Shown here piece by piece: positions 60,771-64,000 of a stretch of 64,000 nucleotides of DNA. The stretch covers positions 16,596 to 80,595 of the forward strand of contig JAZOUB010000023.1 of assembly GCA_045657945.1 (NCBI GenBank), given 5' to 3'. The notes under the pieces were generated by a model, which did no database searches, was not told the origin of the DNA, and was given only the letters and a program-made list of their open reading frames with translations. The DNA is from HGM04593 sp045657945. GTDB taxonomy: Bacteria; Bacteroidota; Bacteroidia; Bacteroidales; Bacteroidaceae. Each line of letters starts with the position of its first letter. Within the stretch, counting starts at the first letter, position 1. The position numbers and the translations under genes were made by a program.

Positions 60771-62738
60771 ATGATTAAAATTTCATTTAATGGCGAGATG
60801 CGTGAGTTTGCCGCTGAGGGCAAATCATACATTGAATTGCTGTCGGCTGTCGATCCCAAGCTGTTGAGCATTTATGTGGCGGTGAAGGAAGGTGAGAATA
60901 TTGTTGACTTGCGTGATGTTCCTGCCGATGGCGCATGTGTTGAACTTGTGGGTCTTGAGTCAAAGGATGCATTGCATGTGCTGCGCCACACAACAACACA
61001 TATTATGGCCGAGGCTGTGAAACACCTGTTCCCCGAGGCAAAACTTACTATCGGTCCTGCAACTGAAACAGGTTTCTTCTATGACTTTGAGTGTACTCCT
61101 TTTACCAAGGAGAATCTTGAGGCTATTGAGAAGGAGATGAAGAAAATCATCAAGCAGAGTCCACGCATTGAACGCAAAGAGCTGAGCCGTGAGGAGGCTA
61201 TAGAACTGATGAAGTCAAAGGGGGAGACATACAAGCTCGAACTCATTGATGCCATCCCCGAGGGTGAGCGTATAACAGTATATTCACAGGATGATTTTGT
61301 TGACCTTTGCATGGGACCCCACTTGCTCAATACAAGACTCATCAAGGGGTTCAAGTTGCTTTCTTCGTCAACAACATACTGGAGAGGTGACAAGAATAAT
61401 CCTTCTTTGTCACGTATCTATGGTACAGCGTTCTTTACAAAGGATGAGTGCGAGGCCTATCTTGCACACCTTGAGCATATCAAGAATATTGACCACAACA
61501 AGATCGGTCGCGAGATGGAACTCTTTACAACCGTTGATGTCATCGGTCAGGGCTTGCCTTTGCTCATGCCAAAAGGTGCGAAGATTGTTCAGACCCTACA
61601 GCGATGGATTGAGGATCTCGAGGATAATGAGTGGGGCTATATCCGCACCAAGACTCCTTTGATGGCAAAGAGTGACCTATATAAAATCTCTGGTCACTGG
61701 GATCACTACAAGGATGGTATGTTCGTGCTTGGCGACGAGGAGAATGATAAAGAAGTTTTCGCATTGCGTCCTATGACATGTCCTTTCCAGTACTATGTGT
61801 ATAAGGCAACACATCACTCATACCGCGACCTGCCTTTGCGTTACAGCGAGACATCAACTCTGTTCCGTAACGAGGATTCGGGTGAGATGCACGGTTTGAC
61901 ACGTGTGCGCCAGTTTACCATCAGTGAGGGTCACCTTATTGTGCGTCCCGACCAGATGGTTGAGGAGTTCAAGAAGTGTCTTGCTCTTGCAAAGCATGTC
62001 ATGGAGACTCTCGGCTTGCAGAATGATGTTACCTATGTGCTTGCAAAGTGGAACCCAGAGAACCGCGCGAAGTACATCGGTGATGCACAGGTTTGGGAGG
62101 AGACCCAGGAACACATCCGTCAGATGCTCAAGGAACTTGAGATTCCTTTCATTGAGGAAGTGGGTGGTGCCGCGTTCTATGGTCCAAAGGTTGATATCAA
62201 TGCCAAGAATGTATATGGCAAGGAGGATACAATGATTACCGTTCAGTGGGATCCATTGCTTGCCGAGCAGTTCGATATGTATTATGTTGACCAGAATGGT
62301 GAGAAGGTGCGTCCTTATATCATTCACCGCACAAGTATGGGTTGCTATGAGCGTACTCTTGCATGGCTCATTGAGAAATACGAGGGTAAGTTCCCGACAT
62401 GGTTGTGTCCCGAGCAAGTGCGCATTCTCCCAATCTCGGAAAAATATGGCGACTATGCATACGAGGTGGCTGCAGAACTGAAGAAGAACGGTGTGCTTGT
62501 GCATGTTGACAACCGCTCGGAGAAGATCGGTTACAAGATTCGCGATGCACGCAACAACCGTGTACCTTATATGCTTGTCCTTGGACAGCAGGAGGAGGCG
62601 GATCGCACTGTTGCTGTACGTAGCCGTTTCGCCGGTGACGAGGGCGTCAAGCCAATTGCAGAGTTTGTACAGGCCATCTGTGAGGAGATCCGTACAAAGA
62701 CAATCCGCAAGGTTGAGGTGGAAGAGACAAAGGCCTAA
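60771..62738 (+). CDS. thrS: Threonyl-tRNA synthetase
   Basis: 655 residues. Domains in order: TGS (about 1-62), the editing domain (about 63-225) with HTTTHIMAEAVKHLFP and its zinc-like motif DLCMGPHLLNT, the class II catalytic core (about 240-540) with FALRPMTCPFQYYVYK, SETSTLFRNEDSG and the motif 3 region RTSMGCYERTLAWLIE, and the anticodon-binding domain (about 545-650). It charges tRNA-Thr. A terminator follows, so the infC operon is transcribed separately. Confidence 0.97.
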   Translation: MIKISFNGEMREFAAEGKSYIELLSAVDPKLLSIYVAVKEGENIVDLRDVPADGACVELVGLESKDALHVLRHTTTHIMAEAVKHLFPEAKLTIGPATETGFFYDFECTPFTKENLEAIEKEMKKIIKQSPRIERKELSREEAIELMKSKGETYKLELIDAIPEGERITVYSQDDFVDLCMGPHLLNTRLIKGFKLLSSSTTYWRGDKNNPSLSRIYGTAFFTKDECEAYLAHLEHIKNIDHNKIGREMELFTTVDVIGQGLPLLMPKGAKIVQTLQRWIEDLEDNEWGYIRTKTPLMAKSDLYKISGHWDHYKDGMFVLGDEENDKEVFALRPMTCPFQYYVYKATHHSYRDLPLRYSETSTLFRNEDSGEMHGLTRVRQFTISEGHLIVRPDQMVEEFKKCLALAKHVMETLGLQNDVTYVLAKWNPENRAKYIGDAQVWEETQEHIRQMLKELEIPFIEEVGGAAFYGPKVDINAKNVYGKEDTMITVQWDPLLAEQFDMYYVDQNGEKVRPYIIHRTSMGCYERTLAWLIEKYEGKFPTWLCPEQVRILPISEKYGDYAYEVAAELKKNGVLVHVDNRSEKIGYKIRDARNNRVPYMLVLGQQEEADRTVAVRSRFAGDEGVKPIAEFVQAICEEIRTKTIRKVEVEETKA

Positions 62739-62790
62739 AATGGCAAAAAGGCCATTAAGGGCTACAAGGATTTCTTACTTATGATATTAG

Positions 62791-62819
62791 CCCCGCTCAC
62801 GACTGTGAGCGGGGTTTTT
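62791..62819 (+). terminator. Terminator after thrS
   Basis: A 10-bp perfect GC-rich stem (62791-62800 with 62805-62814), a 4-nt loop and TTTTT. Confidence 0.9.
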
Positions 62820-62916
62820 GTGAAAAAGCGTTTACAAGGAATAAAAATCACAAAAAAGCAAACTTTGTGGCAATATAGCTTGTTTGCTTGGAAAAACATT
62901 CTTAAGTTTGCATACG

Positions 62917-63155
62917 GTTTTGCTGTACCGATTGACTGGGAAACTCATCAATTATTATCGAAAACCGAGTTAAGCTCTTATAGATATGTCCAATGGCGGG
63001 CCGCGCCTTCGGGTAGTTTTTAGAACCGGCGGATTACAAAGGACAGGAGCCCTCAAATCTTGTATTCTCGGAGTTTCGTCGTTCTCTTCGTGCAGCAAAA
63101 CTTTTTTCTATAACCAAGTTTGTTTTTTACAAGCTTGGTTTTTGCTTTTTTTATC
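62917..63155 (+). ncRNA. Candidate structured RNA with intrinsic terminator, upstream of infC
   Basis: A 12-bp closing stem pairs 62917-62928 with 63090-63101. Inside it, 63067-63078 can pair with either 62940-62946 (GAAACTC/GAGTTTC) or 62959-62969 (CGAAA/TTTCG plus CCGAG/CTCGG), two mutually exclusive states. A GC-rich local hairpin lies at 62995-63007. An intrinsic terminator follows at once: 63112-63123 pairs with 63129-63140, then T-rich sequence. The 540-bp gap 62739-63278 therefore holds the thrS terminator, this element and the infC promoter. It could be a free small RNA or an attenuator of the infC operon. Confidence 0.6.
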
Positions 63156-63183
63156 TTGTTGCGTGAAAAAATAGCGAATCTTC

Positions 63184-63214
63184 TTCGTTATGTGACAAAT
63201 AAATGCTACATTTG
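63184..63214 (+). promoter_or_regulatory. Probable promoter for infC-rpmI
   Basis: TACATTTG (63207-63214) is a full -7 match; the -33 is imperfect (TTCG, 63184-63187) at 19 nt. It lies downstream of the terminator at 63112-63155, so infC could be transcribed independently of the structured RNA. Confidence 0.55.
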
Positions 63215-63278
63215 CAACCGATTTTGAAAAGTTATGCCTTGAAAGGGCATTTAAAAGAAGGAACTTATATAATAATTG

Positions 63279-63869
63279 ATGAAGAACGACAATCTGAAGA
63301 ACCAGTATCGTGTTAACGAGCAGATTCGTGCCAAAGAGGTGCGTATTGTAGGCGATGATGTTGAATCGGTAGTAATGCCGCTGCACAAGGCTCTTGCGCT
63401 TGCAGAAGAAAAAGAACTTGACCTTGTGGAGATTTCTCCAACAGCAAACCCTCCTGTTTGCCGTTTGATTGAGTATTCAAAGTTCCTCTATCAGATGAAG
63501 AAACGCCAGAAAGAGCAGAAGGCAAAGCAGGTGAAGATTGATGTCAAGGAGATTCGTTTCGGTCCTCAGACCGATGAGCATGACTACAACTTCAAGCTCA
63601 AACACGCGATCAGCTTCCTCAAGGATGGCGACAAGGTTAAGGCCTATGTGTTCTTCAAGGGACGCTCAATCCTTTTCAAGGAGCAGGGTGAGGTTCTGCT
63701 TCTGCGTTTCGCAAAGGATCTCGAGGAGTATGGCAAGGTTGATTCAATGCCTGTACTTGAAGGAAAGCGCATGACGATCATGCTCTCGGCAAAGAAGGCG
63801 GCTCCTGCAAAGAAGGAGAAACCGGCAAAGCCACAGCAGCCTGCAGCCGAGACTACAACTGAAGAATAA
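63279..63869 (+). CDS. infC: Translation initiation factor IF-3
   Basis: 196 residues from the ATG at 63279; a TTG one codon earlier follows a stop codon. NQYRVNEQIRAKEVRIVGDD begins the N-domain, ALALAEEKELDLVEISPTAN the linker side, and KEIRFGPQTDEHDYNFKLKH the C-domain that binds the 30S subunit. A Lys/Pro/Ala-rich extension ends the protein. It has an ordinary ATG rather than the rare AUU used for autoregulation in enterobacteria. rpmI starts 63 bp downstream. Confidence 0.96.
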   Translation: MKNDNLKNQYRVNEQIRAKEVRIVGDDVESVVMPLHKALALAEEKELDLVEISPTANPPVCRLIEYSKFLYQMKKRQKEQKAKQVKIDVKEIRFGPQTDEHDYNFKLKHAISFLKDGDKVKAYVFFKGRSILFKEQGEVLLLRFAKDLEEYGKVDSMPVLEGKRMTIMLSAKKAAPAKKEKPAKPQQPAAETTTEE

Positions 63870-63932
63870 AAAAGCGAGTAGTGTTGGATAGTACGCTACC
63901 GATAATTGTTAACTAATAATTTTTTAAACAAA

Positions 63933-64000
63933 ATGCCAAAAGTTAAGACTAACTCCGGTGCCAAAAAAAGATTCGCTCTTACCGGAACAGGTAAAATCAA
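63933..64000 (+). CDS. rpmI: Ribosomal protein bL35 (cut by window edge)
   Basis: The start MPKVKTNSGAKKRFALTGTG is the conserved N-terminus of bL35. Only 22 complete codons lie in the window. Its position after infC matches the universal infC-rpmI-rplT order, so rplT should follow. Confidence 0.95.
   Translation, partial: MPKVKTNSGAKKRFALTGTGKI

Noticed and set aside
1..64000. tRNA or rRNA genes, transposases, prophage
   Set aside because: I found no cloverleaf with a T-loop motif, no rRNA core sequence and no recombinase or phage gene by eye; tRNAscan-SE would settle the tRNA point.

Overview
The window is a chromosomal segment of a Bacteroidales bacterium, probably a gut Bacteroidaceae or Prevotellaceae member. 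The evidence is Bacteroidota-type promoters (TTTG, 18-20 nt, TAnnTTTG), weak Shine-Dalgarno sequences, and order-typical genes: DUF4270 and DUF4293 proteins, GldE, a Bacteroidota-type RNA polymerase omega, FISUMP-type lipoproteins, and secreted glycosidases with tails resembling type IX secretion sorting domains. I saw no rRNA, tRNA, CRISPR array, transposase, integrase or prophage. Both ends cut genes: a GT4 glycosyltransferase at the left and rpmI at the right.

Layout. 0-6.1 kb: glycogen-type genes (GT4 end, GH57), a DUF4270 lipoprotein with a GT5 N-domain protein, and panC-panD. 6.3-8.9 kb (minus): a methylmalonyl-CoA decarboxylase/acyl-CoA carboxylase cluster with epimerase. 9.1-11.2 kb (minus): rng, a tiny basic ribosomal-type protein and an HU protein. 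11.5-21 kb (plus): ssb, gldE, a phosphopantetheinyl transferase, membrane proteins, prfC, a Sua5-type protein, a ClC channel and fmt. 21.2-24.1 kb: an ECF sigma factor, a 61-residue protein and a repeat-rich FISUMP lipoprotein. 24.3-28.2 kb (minus): an MFS carrier and an S9 peptidase. 28.5-32.8 kb: a large GH2 enzyme. 33-36.5 kb: a small lipoprotein, mtaB, a GT2 and an RsmI-like methylase. 36.5-39.3 kb: an AT-rich accessory patch with an orphan secreted protein, a methylase gene fragment and a second FISUMP lipoprotein. 39.6-41.7 kb (minus): uvrB. 41.8-46.1 kb: a GH27-GH16 fusion. 46.3-48 kb: bamD, rpoZ and DUF4293. 48.9-52.2 kb (minus): GH20 and FKBP. 52.4-64 kb: glyA, an M64 peptidase, a SPOR lipoprotein, a mutarotase with fucP, ruvX, def, a TPR protein, thrS, a candidate structured RNA, infC and rpmI.

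How the genes fit together. Most of the window is housekeeping: translation (prfC, fmt, def, thrS, infC, rpmI, glyA, mtaB, Sua5), envelope assembly (bamD, FKBP) and DNA repair (uvrB, ruvX, ssb). Around it are dispersed secreted glycan-degrading enzymes (GH2, GH27-GH16, GH20) and an L-fucose uptake pair, compatible with foraging on host or dietary galactose-, hexosamine- and fucose-containing glycans. No SusC/SusD pair is present.

Most noteworthy: a 111-112 bp palindromic repeat present twice with compensatory changes between its arms; a structured RNA candidate with its own terminator before infC; the GH27-GH16 fusion with a compositionally distinct internal segment; a diverged 3' fragment of the RsmI-like gene; an MFS carrier with a duplicated periplasmic insert; and a decarboxylase cluster lacking its beta subunit gene.
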